DNA from: Carallia brachiata
Taxonomy: Eukaryota > Streptophyta > Magnoliopsida > Malpighiales > Rhizophoraceae
Reading direction: 5' to 3'
Length of the DNA: 64,000 nucleotides
Assembly: GCA_021464245.1 (NCBI GenBank)
Contig: JADCRB010000093.1
Span: 60,007 to 124,006, forward strand
Positions 25,258 to 35,376 of this stretch are shown piece by piece. The position numbers and the translations under genes are program-made. The notes under the pieces were generated by a model. The model did not search any database and was not told the origin of the DNA. It saw nothing but the letters and a program-made list of their open reading frames with translations. Within the stretch, counting starts at the first letter, position 1, and each line of letters starts with the position of its first letter.

Positions 25258-26432
25258 TTCAATCAAGGCTAAGAATTTTTAAAAGACTTAATAATTAATT
25301 TTATTTCAAAATATTTTCTTTTGTTTGTCACTTCTTATTCAGAATTTTTTTTAATCATATCCACTATATTATTTCTATTAAACTAATTTTATCTATTCTT
25401 AATTTTTTACATTAAAGATAATATTTAACTACTTATATATGACACACGTTAAAATATATTTAATGTTAAAGAGATTTTAAAAAATCAAAATTTCTTTTTT
25501 CAATTAAAGAAAAAATAAGTTAGTAGTAAAGAAAATTTAACAAAAAAGCGTAAAGAAATTACGTGTCGAAAGAAAACAGAACGTTTCCAACTCTTAGATT
25601 TGAGGTTCGATCTCGGAATCTCCCAATTCCCATTCTTCCTTCCTTACTAGTTGGGTTCTAGCTCGAAAAGAACAAAACAAAACAAAAAAAAAAAAGAAAT
25701 AACAGCTCCAAAAATGGACCATCGACAGAGAACGGGAAGCGGCTTCGACAATCTGACAACAGCGTTTCGGAGGAGGCCAAAGTTGAGAACGGGAAATCAA
25801 AGAAGAGCGAGGAAATTGTAACTTTAAGTCAATCCCTGAAAATCTCCTTAATTCATCCAATTTTAGTGCCATTAATGGAAATAGAAGTCTGCCCAAAATT
25901 TGGCGTTGCCTCAGTTTGCGAACGAAGAAGAGATATGGAAGATGCAGTGGCGGCACGCCCTTCTTTCTGCTGCGGAAAACTCGACGCCACAACCCGAAAT
26001 TTTTGGTGTTGCTTCCAGTAATTGGTACACTAAATAATAGAGTTATTTTAGAGGCACTCTCCGCCGATTGTGGATTTTTGGAGGCTTTTGTTTTTTCTTT
26101 TCTGAAATTTTCTTTACAACTTACTTCCATTTTTAATTGGAAAAAGAAATTTTGATATATAAACACCTCTTTAAACAAAATTTTAATTCATGTGTCATGT
26201 TATTAATAATGTTGATTTGTCATACACATGTGGCAAGATGTATTTAACGTAGCACTCTAATATCTGTAACATTTGCAAATTTAATGAAAATAGATATGAA
26301 CGAATATAATTAGTTTGACAAAATTAATGTAGTGAGTATAATTTAAACAAAAGTAGTTCAAGATAAGAAGTGACAAATAAAAACATACTTTGAATAAAAT
26401 TGATTATTAAACCTTTTAAAATCTTGACAATT
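25258..26432. mobile_element. Long-inverted-repeat element carrying a PP2C gene fragment
   Basis: The left arm (about 25258-25400) and the reverse complement of the right arm (about 26298-26432) align over some 130 bp at roughly 75% by eye. Shared words are TTTTAAAAG, TAATAAT, AATTTTATT, TTTGTCACTTCTTAT and AAACTAATT. Between them lies a fragment of a clade-A PP2C gene (25662-26018). Long inverted repeats around a captured gene piece is the layout of a Pack-MULE. The target duplication could not be found, so the outer borders are uncertain. Confidence 0.5.
25662..26018 (+). pseudogene. Clade-A PP2C protein phosphatase, 5' exon fragment
   Basis: An open stretch of 119 codons between TAG (25659) and TAA (26019), with no credible start. 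The strong match is PKFGVASVCERRRDMEDAVA, the first conserved block of ABA-signalling PP2Cs (consensus KYG-SVCGRRR-MEDAV). In it the D of RRRDMED is one of the metal-site neighbours. Upstream is a lysine- and glutamate-rich linker (KSKKSEEIVTLSQSLKIS) as in the AHG3/HAI group. After about 25973 homology decays: the expected FGVYDGHG metal-binding motif is represented only by IFGVASSNW in another frame, and the rest of the catalytic domain is absent. It cannot be active. The longer minus-strand frame over it (25594-26178) is a shadow. Confidence 0.75.
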
Positions 26433-27084
26433 CAAGTTAGGAACTTTGGTTTTGTCAAGGACCCAAGCTCATGGATTCCAAAAATTTTGTCAAAGTGAAT
26501 TAGTCTCTAACAATTAGTGTCATCTTTGAGAATATATATTTTGTAAATTGGAATCTTTAATAAATAGTATTCTATTTAGTTAAATATCAACTAATCTTTC
26601 TCTTTTTCTTTCCTGTCACATTTTTCCTCTCTCTATGATTGAAATTAGCAATCAAAATAGTTGATTATTCTAATATTAGGTAATTGCCAGAAAGAGAATG
26701 TTAAAAAAAAAATTCATAATTAGACAAAAGACGCATGTATTCAGAGGTTATAAGATTCACAATGATATGTTATATTCAGACGATGAATACCTTAACGAAC
26801 AGATCGCAATTTCTTTATTAAGGACTAAGTCAGTTTGACAAAAATTTTAAAGTTTGTGACTTTGTTGGAATAATAAAAATAAAGTTCTTGACCTTAATTA
26901 AACAAAAAAAGATGTTCATAATTTGAATTCACAAAATAACTAAAGTTGGTTTTTGTAATGAAAATAAACTGCCAACACCTTCTACAGGAAACATTCCATC
27001 TACTGTCACTAGGCTATTATACATTCTGAATTGAAAAGATTCCTAAACTAATGCAGGCTATGGTTATGGATTCAATTTCTCTAA
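26433..27084. other. AT-rich spacer
   Basis: No gene. The words GACTAATTCACTTTGACAAAA (as reverse complement near 26490-26510) and GACTAAGTCAGTTTGACAAAA (near 26823-26843) form a partial inverted pair, which may belong to another decayed inverted-repeat element. Confidence 0.35.
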
Positions 27085-27982
27085 GGGGTGTTTGATTTTG
27101 TATTTGGAAATTGTTATTTTTACTGTTTTAAAAAGTAGAAAATAAAACATTTAGTTAAGTTTTCTAAATACTGTTGATTGTTGATAAACGTTTCTAAAAG
27201 TAGTTGATAAAACAAGTAACTCTAAGTTATTTTTTTATTTTCATCAGCAACTAATTTATATTACAATTATAAGTTTATCCTCTCTTTCCCAAAAAAGACG
27301 CTTGTAACACTTATTATATATATAATATAATATATATATATATAATATATATATTTTTTTTTTTTTTTTTTTTTTTCTGTGAACACCAAACCAACAATGA
27401 AGAGAGAATGTTTGACACTTCGTTCAATTTTTGTTCCATAACACCAAAATAAAGAGGCGGCATTTATTGATTTTTTAAATTTTTTTTGTTTTGTAAAAAG
27501 TGAAATAAATAATAAAATAATATTTTATTTGTAAATAATAATTATATTGTAAAAGTAATGTTATTTTTTATTTTTTTTGTTTTGTTTTTTACTGTATAAA
27601 CAGTAATTTAGGCAGTAAAAATAATAATATTGAATACCAGTAATAATTTGTAAAGTAAAAATAATAATTGTAAAAATAATAAATTTTATTATTCATTAAA
27701 GTTAGATCTTCAAGTTGTACATTTAATAAAATTTTAGTTATAAATATATAAGCTATATCTTTATAAAATTTGTCTAACTATAGGTAAAATGTCAAACTAT
27801 TATAATAAAACAAAAAATATAATGTCTAAAATGATCATTTTATTATTTAATCAGTGATAATTATCGCTAATTTAACCAAACACCATAACTTCATTTTATT
27901 TATCAGTAATAATAATCAGTAATAATAATCAGTAATCAATACTAATAACAGTCGCTACCAACAGCAAAACTAAATAGGCCCT
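27085..27982 (+). mobile_element. Non-autonomous hAT-like element (family A)
   Basis: It begins GGGGTGTTTGATTTTG with TTTTTAAAAAGTAG soon after. It ends in repeated CAGTAATAATAAT units and CAACAGCAAAACTAAATAGGCCC. Both ends match the copies at 8573-9308 and 38.2-38.57 kb. It contains a TA-rich microsatellite and a T run at about 27314-27377. No open frame of note. Confidence 0.55.
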
Positions 27983-28127
27983 AACTTCGTTAGCGTACTT
28001 CCAAAATCTTTTACACTTATGTAATTACCATCTAATTTGTCAATAAATTTTCTTCAAGTTCAAAACTTTTAGAAATTTCCCCATCTTGAAATCTAACATG
28101 TCAGAGTTCCCAACACTATATAGTAAT

Positions 28128-28800
28128 GTGTAATTTACATTTTATAATGTGGAGTTAGAGTATATTTATATTTCGCACTAATAATTTTTTAAACTAAAAT
28201 AAAACACTGCAAGTAATGAGTGTAATATCAAAAAACACTGTCGTCAAACTGTCATTAGTAAAAGTTAGTTTTATAACAAAAATATCATGATAATTGATTT
28301 GAAGTGTCTAAAATACCCTTCTACCGAGTCAGATAAAAATAAGAATGTTGTGCTACCCGAAGCATCCTAGAATTGAGCAGAATAATCATAAAAATAAAAG
28401 AAAAGTACCTCTTAATGCTATTATCAATCTCCCACCCCATAAGAGGGCACAAAACAAAAGACCAAAAAATGGTAGGAGAAGCAATAAATCTTACAAATCC
28501 TTAATAATCTTAAATGCAAACGACCAAAAAATGGCAAGAAAAATGAGGGATTCGGGTGAGACTTTGAAGAGGGAGAGAGAGTTTAGAGGTAGGGAGTAGG
28601 CTTCGCGGTACCAAATGAAAAAAAATAAGGTTTCATTGCTTTCAATTGTATTAATACAAAAGGGTACAAATGTCTTTTCACAACATCCATCCATTTTGTC
28701 TAACGATGGTCAATCAAACAATGTTTTCTATTAGTTTTAGAATTATTGGTGCAAAATATAAATACACCTTAAATCTACAATACAAAATGTAAATTACCCA
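28128..28800. mobile_element. Long-inverted-repeat non-autonomous DNA element
   Basis: The first 70 bp (28130-28201) and the reverse complement of the last 70 bp (28729-28800) match at about 80% by eye, sharing TAATTTACATTTT, TATTTATATTT and AATAATT. The interior, about 530 bp, includes a purine-rich stretch (28380-28600) without recognisable coding content. The long arms fit a Mutator-like MITE. I could not identify a target duplication. Confidence 0.6.
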
Positions 28801-30703
28801 GATGTTAATGCATTTTTTGTTCATTTTCTTCACCAACTCTTTGTATCCCCCCCCCCCCCCCCAAAAAAATGAGCCTCAAGTTTGAGTAAAGATAGGGTAG
28901 TTTTGTGAGTTCTTGAAGTTGAGGGTGCACAAGTACTTGCCTAGACACTCTATAAATTTTGTTTGTGACAGTTCCTAATTTTTTAGGGGTTTTAATGTAC
29001 AAATGGTCTGACTATGGGCTTGCATTTGATCATAGGATTTGGATAATTTTTTTAAAGGGGGGAACTCTCTCTAGCCAATTGTTTTTGGTCCTTTTTAGAG
29101 TCATTTCTCAAGGAGAGAACCGTTTGTCCAATTTTCACTAAAGTCATTTCTCAACGAGGAAGCCCTATAACCAATTCTGATCTTTCTTCATTCAAAAGTA
29201 GCCCTCTAATCGATTCTCCAAAATTTTATTCAATCATCTTGAATCTAATTTTATGAACAAAGGAATCTTTTGTCAATTTTTCCCTAACATCAAAATTTCG
29301 AGTCAGTTACTTCACTATCAAAGTCTGATAAATCCTATTACTATTTTATCTTCATTTCTTTCATTTTCTCGTTTTTTTTTTTTCAAATTAGACGACTATT
29401 ACACCATTATCATATGTGCATTTGTGGCTTTCGTTGTTACATTCTACCTAACAACTATGTATGCATGTGGTACTAACTACTACTTTGTAGCCTATTCAAT
29501 TTTTATCAAAAATAGATCTATACATTGTTAGAATTACATTTTTGTATTCACTATTGCTTTAATAACGCTCACAAACTCCTTTCTCTTCCTAAAAACTATC
29601 TTTATTATTACCTATTGCAATTACCAATCATGCAATCCCAACTCCCTATAACACAATAGAAGACACTGGCTCACCCCATTCTACAGTCAGGAACATCATC
29701 CCTTTCTCTTTCCTTCATGCAAAACTGTAATATATGCAAGGAATAAGAATCACTTTTGCAACTATTTGCACTTTGATACGCCCTTTTTTACTGCACCCAA
29801 AATTCGTTATCTTACAAATAACTTACTTGTGCGCAAACGATGCAGATCATAGCCATGATCCCCTTCAATAGCCACTTTTGAGCACTGAACCGCCGCTCAA
29901 CTCCAGATGGTCAACCCAACTCTCAAGGCACACTAAATTTCTCTAACCTGTGAAGGCTTTTTGTCTCTTGCACTTAGGTTCCCACACTCGGCATGCTTTT
30001 TTCTCTACCCTTTTGTACAAAGTAATGTTATCAAAACTGAACTGAACCGGCCGGTTCAACCAATTTAATCAAACTGATCCTTGATCTGGTCGGTTTATAC
30101 CTTGAAACCAGACATCTGAGAACTGGCCAGAAACCCGAGAACTGGACTGGTTTTCAGTTGAATTGGTCCCGACTTATTTGGGTCGGTCTGAATCCTATCG
30201 ATGATGTGGCGAGTTAGCAATTTTTAATTTTAATTTAAAAAATTATCAATTTTAATTTTACTCAAAATACTAATTGAGACATCAAAATTCAACATACTAA
30301 TATTTTCGAGTTTTCCTGTTGATCTCTGAATATGGAATGCTATGGTCTGCAAGTAAAGGTCCCCGCAAACATTGTAGTATAAATGGGGCGGGTACAATAC
30401 CCCGAGTAAATATTCCCGACATTTACTGGATCCTAGCTAACAACGTGGGACCAACTAAAAATAAGATTAAAAAAAGGCGAATTTTAAATTAGGGTTTTGT
30501 TGGGTTTTTTTTTTTTTTTTGGAAAGTTTGAAATTTGAAATTTAAAATAGAAGGTGAACAGTCAGATGAGGATGGTAAGAGAGTCATCTATAACCCGTAA
30601 CTTTGTATTAATGTTGTAAGATCCGAATCGGTCATAAAATTGAAAAATTTAGAAGTTTAAGGTTCAACTGATTTAATCAAACTTTAATCGGTAAAATCAA
30701 TAT

Positions 30704-30736
<33 letters not shown>

Positions 30737-31712
30737 ATTATATACATTGTATAAAATATTGATGGATAAAGTATAATAATATACAAAATATAGGTGTTAC
30801 ACATATTGTAATACTATATTTGAGAGATTTTTATACTTAATTTATAAGTTAACATATGATAAAATTAAAAAATTAATTAATATATTGAAGATAGGGAAGT
30901 AATTAAAGAAAAGGTAATGTAATTCTTTAATGTAAATTTATCCAAAAAATAAAATAATAATTTACTTTTATATATTTAATAATAACAGGATTATATTTTT
31001 AAATTTGTAAGGAATTTCAAAAAAAAAAAAAGAAAATAGAAACCGATATGTAGGCGATGTTGTGTTGATGTAATAAAATAATTCATTGTATATCTACAGG
31101 ACTTGGTTTGGTGGCTGAGATATTAAATTGTTATATTGTTGGTCGTGGGTTCGAAGTGAAGGGACGCTAAGTTTTGTTTTAGCACTTTATTACACATTTG
31201 AAGCGGCATGTGGTAGTATTTGTGACATATAAAAGATATATAATTAATTTAATAATTTATCTGTTAATTACTACTACTTCTAATAAATCTGTATTAATGA
31301 AAAAATTGTTGATACAATAATTAAAATATTAACTATAAAACACTATCATCAATCATATGAAGTGATGTCATAATTGGTGTTTTAGTACGTCTTTTCCATC
31401 TGACTTGAATTTGAGTTCCCGTGCCTCTTTTGACCCTCTAGATTCTTTTATGAGTTGCGTGTTATGAGTTTAAAATTCGTTAATACTATAGTCAATTTAA
31501 AAGAAGACCATCCAATTTTAACAGTATTAAAATGATATGTTTTATTTATAAGGATTGATTGAACGAAGAAGAAAGCAATAATAATCTCAATCTTATAAAT
31601 AAATATGATAACCATATTTATAATATTATTTTTTTTCTCTTTCAAAGAAAAACACAATCATCAATAATTGGAAAGAAAGAATACTTTGTTGGACGTTGGT
31701 TCCCATTCATTA
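28801..31712. other. Spacer with repeat remnants
   Basis: No gene is supported. A C run is at about 28848-28861. At 30023-30190, ends rich in GAACCGGCCGGTTCAACC words match the element at 44.9-46.0 kb, and a second partial end lies at 30610-30690. A TA microsatellite is at about 30711-30736. A tRNA-like SINE head may lie at about 31105-31160. Confidence 0.45.
31105..31160 (+). repeat. Possible tRNA-derived SINE head
   Basis: A box-like TGGCTGAGA is followed about 36 bases later by B box-like GGGTTCGAAGT. The spacing and words resemble the internal Pol III promoter of tRNA-derived SINEs. It does not fold into a full tRNA, and no clear tail or target duplication was seen. Confidence 0.3.
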
Positions 31713-32074
31713 ATTCACTTTGCTTTGTTTAACTATTGTTTTGACCACCTTGTCGTTAGATATATTTTAAAAGTAAACAACAAGGTATTATACAATATTG
31801 AAATTTACAAAAGCAATGACTCACCATCAAGAGTGCCAAATATCATGAAATTGGACAAAGACCAGCTACTTGTGAACAGTAGATCGAAAATAAATTCACT
31901 TTACTTTGTTTAACTATTGTTTTGACCACCTTGTTGTTAGATATATTTTAAAAGTAAACATCAAGGTATTATACAATATTGATATTTACAAAAGCAATGA
32001 CTCACCATCAAGAGTGCCAAATATCATGTAATTGGACAAAGACCAGCTTCTTGTGAACAATGGATTGAAAATAA
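31713..32074. repeat. 181-bp tandem duplication
   Basis: Two head-to-tail units, 31713-31893 and 31894-32074, begin ATTCACTTTGCTTTG and ATTCACTTTACTTTG. They stay nearly identical, sharing long runs such as ACTCACCATCAAGAGTGCCA and TTGGACAAAGACCAGCT. Only about ten differences are visible, so the duplication is recent. No known element ends at the junction, and no coding function is seen. Confidence 0.9.
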
Positions 32075-33024
32075 ATTTAAATTCGTATTGATTCTTCAAA
32101 GGGCATATTTAGACACTTAAAAATCATTTGTTTGGTATATTATATATGCTGAGGTCATTCCTTATAGAAACATGACTTTGGTTCGACCCTCATACCTCAC
32201 TCACAAGAAATGTGTCTTCTTCACTCTAAATTGATCAAAATATACATATGTATATTATATTCTAGAAGTATGCACTTGCTTTATTTGTCTACTATTCAAT
32301 AGTATAATTTGTCATAAAATTGCTTTGAAAGATCTTAATATAATGGTAAAGTTACTTCATTATGATATAGAGTAGTAATAACTTTTTTTAAAAATTTTTC
32401 AGTAAAAAATAAAGTGAAGTTTTTTAGACTTAATGTAAGAGTATTTTATTCTTTTAATTTTATTTCAAAATTATTAATCTTAATTTTATATACTAATTAA
32501 AATATTAAAATTCAGTATATATATTGATGTTGTAGAAAAAATTGATGTCCCGATGATTTAGTCAAAAAGGTCGAGGTACATGGGCACGAGACTTTATACT
32601 GGGCTTTGGTGTCTATGTTTAGTCAGAAAATGGTATGTTTTCTTTATAATCATGTGACCTACCACATCATCGACTTATCAAAGAAAATTTAACCGAAGTA
32701 TCTCTATGCTGCTTTCTGGCACTTTGACGAGAAAGTGACAGCATTCCTTACCTGGCCGCCTCCACAAATCAATTATTGGCCCCAATTAATCTCACGACAT
32801 TCCTCTTTAAACGTCATGTGAGACCAACCCACCATCGACTTATGCAAGAAAATTCAAGCGAAGTCTCTATGTTTGCTGGCGGACACTTCGACGACCCATA
32901 AATTCATGCTATATATGTGTGTGTGTGTGTGTGTGTACACAAGTGCAGACACACTCACACATGTGTGTCTTTGGCAATTCTCTTGTATATGATTCATTAG
33001 TGACCGTATATAGGCCCTCAAGAA
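32075..33024. other. Spacer and putative promoter of the small secreted-protein gene
   Basis: No gene. Near 32909-32936 a TATA-like GCTATATATG runs into a GT microsatellite, about 110 bp before the ATG at 33025. Confidence 0.35.
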
Positions 33025-34202
33025 ATGGGAAGCAAGAGTTACGTTTCATGTGCTAAATGCAGTTCACCCATCTTCATTTTTTTCCTAATTATCTTATCCT
33101 CAAGCGGCCTCACCAGTGCTAAGAAATTTAACACCGGTCAAGCTCAAAGTGGTTCAGGCGCTCTTTTTTTTTTAATAAGCTTTGGCTTATACGATTGTAA
33201 CGGATAAATTTCGAGTCTATAACAGTTAGACTCGAAAATATATAAACAAATTACAATAAAAAAATTGTAAAATAAAAAGAAATTTATGTGGGGTCGATCT
33301 CCATAGATCTTCTAATTAGTGCTCCTTTTTTTGACTCCGTCAAGGGCTGCACGAACTTGATTTTGACAGAAATAATTTCCACAACTTTATCTTGAACTGA
33401 ATAGACTGAAACTGGATCTTTTTGGAAGTTTAGACTACAGTTAAGAACCGCAGAGACCTGATCTGAGTCGATCTGTCTTAATTTCACCGAGAGTCGAAGG
33501 GACTTGTTCTCGGATGAACTGTTTAGATTTTGCTGAGAGCCGTATGAGACTTGATCCTAGTCGGATTTGTAATATTTTGATATTTTTAGATCTATATTCT
33601 CATAAATTCAGATTTAGAGTGATCAGAGAATATAAATTTAAAAATAACTTTAGAAATGGAAACAGCAAATTTTTTGGGGTTTACCTATGAAATATCTCTA
33701 AAAAAAGAGTTAAAAGAGTATACTGCAAAATAAAAATACGTAAGAAAAAGAGAAATTTTATTGAGAGATTTTTAAAATTTTTTTTTCTCTGAAATTCTCT
33801 AAATTTTTCTATTTACATATTTACTGAATTTATTTTGAATTGAGGAGCGATGACTTATTTATATGACTCCTTGTAATGTGAAAATATTGTGTGAAAGGAA
33901 AAAAATTAAAACTATCAACTATGCAATTGGTTACTTTGGTCACACAATTGCTGAACACAGTGGTGAACTCTCTTTTGTTTTTTCTTTTACAACGATATAT
34001 GTGGATCATCTTGTTGAAAACTCATTCCCTTTCTAATTATACAATATGTTTTGGTTTGGTGGATATTAATTAGTTAATCATCGCGGCAGATGATGATTCA
34101 ATTGGAGATGAGCAAACCTGTATTAATGGTCAAAGGAAGCTTCTTGGCGCAGTCTTTCCAAGCCACTCAAAGGGCAGCTGGCACCGGCATTGTATGCATT
34201 AA
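33025..34202 (+). CDS. Putative small secreted peptide precursor
   Basis: Not recognised. The ATG at 33025 opens a frame with a clear signal-peptide-like core (SSPIFIFFLIILSSSGLTSA). A plausible two-exon model is 33025-33136 and 34090-34202: donor CCG|GTCAAG, acceptor GGCAG|ATG. It gives 74 residues whose tail is acidic (DDDSIGDEQ) and then basic (INGQRKLLG), ending in HRHCMH. Such layouts are common in plant peptide-hormone precursors, but no known mature-peptide motif is visible. The 953-bp intron looks repeat-derived, so the gene may instead be interrupted by an insertion; without splicing, the first frame stops at 33205-33207. Treat as a candidate only. Confidence 0.33.
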
Positions 34203-35376
34203 ACGTAAAGGCTGTGTCTAGGCAGCAGCGGCTTTGGCTGCGACCTTCACGGCAGAGTTAAAAAAAAAAAAATTTGCCGGTCGCAGTGGAGCATGTCAAC
34301 TTGACACATGGAGAGGGATAAAATTATCTATATTACAGAGTGTTTTCGATCAGCGTAATGAATAAGAGCGCTGTTCTGTTTTCAAAAAAAAATATGTCTG
34401 AATTGTTACCCGAATGCAACTAATCAAATTTAATGTGCAACCGATCGAATTGCATGTGCAACTAAATAGAAGAAACAATTTTCTTCTTATAATTAGTTGC
34501 ATATACAATTCAGTCAGTTGCACGTTGAATCTGCTTAATTGCATTCAGGCAGCAATTCAAGCGCTTTTTTCTCTGGAAATGTAGTTTTTTCCAATGAATA
34601 AACATCTTGCACTTATAGTTCTAATTTTGATCTTTATACTTCTTGTGAATCTTTCAAGGTTTGATCTTTGTGGTGTGGAAGGTGCAGATTTCTGATTCCT
34701 AGCAGGTTATACTGATAGGTTAGTAATGTGAAAATTGAATGGGTGATGGTTTATACCATGGTTCTCGTTTACTGGATCCTGCTATGGCCTTTTGTTAATC
34801 GATGAAGGTTGCTTCGTTTTAAATCAGAGACCATTTCTTAATTTTATTTTCTTATCAATAATTAAATCTTAAATATATTTAGTACTAAATTAAATATACT
34901 TGATGTTACTTTAAAACTTGATTTTAAAAAAAATTCAAAATTTTTTGCAATTTTCTCCGGATAGCCTTTGAATAATTTTTTTCTACTCAAAGTACTTTTT
35001 TTATTAAAATGTTATATTTAAAAAAATTTAAAGTTTTTATAAAATGAATGGATATGTAGATTCCTCCCAGAGCTCTCCCACAAGTAGAGAGAGGAATAAC
35101 AACTTTCAATGTCTTTAAAAAAAAAAAAAAACTATGTAAGTTTGCAATAATTATTGACACAATGAGTCGTTTCACCTAAAAAGTCCAAAACCAAGCCTGC
35201 TACTCCCACAGTTCTTTTTTATTTTCGTTTATTTTACAACCAAAAAAACTGCTTTCCATTACATTGTAAGGCTAATGCCATCTGCTCTTATACAAGTTAG
35301 ACTGTTGAGCAATTTTGACGCACAATTTTAGTACACAATGTCAAGCCAAATGACACATTTGTTTGTCCCCGCCAAT
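34203..35376. other. Spacer and 3' side of the RLP pseudogene
   Basis: No gene. A likely polyadenylation signal for the minus-strand receptor-like gene (AATAAA) lies at 35228-35233, about 145 bp past its stop. An imperfect inverted pair around GCAACTAATCAAATTTAATGTGCAAC-like words lies near 34410-34540. Confidence 0.4.

Noticed and set aside
25594..26178. A 194-codon minus-strand open frame
   Set aside because: It is antisense to the PP2C fragment, which has clear homology on the plus strand. The minus frame has no domain and a low-complexity F/S-rich part.
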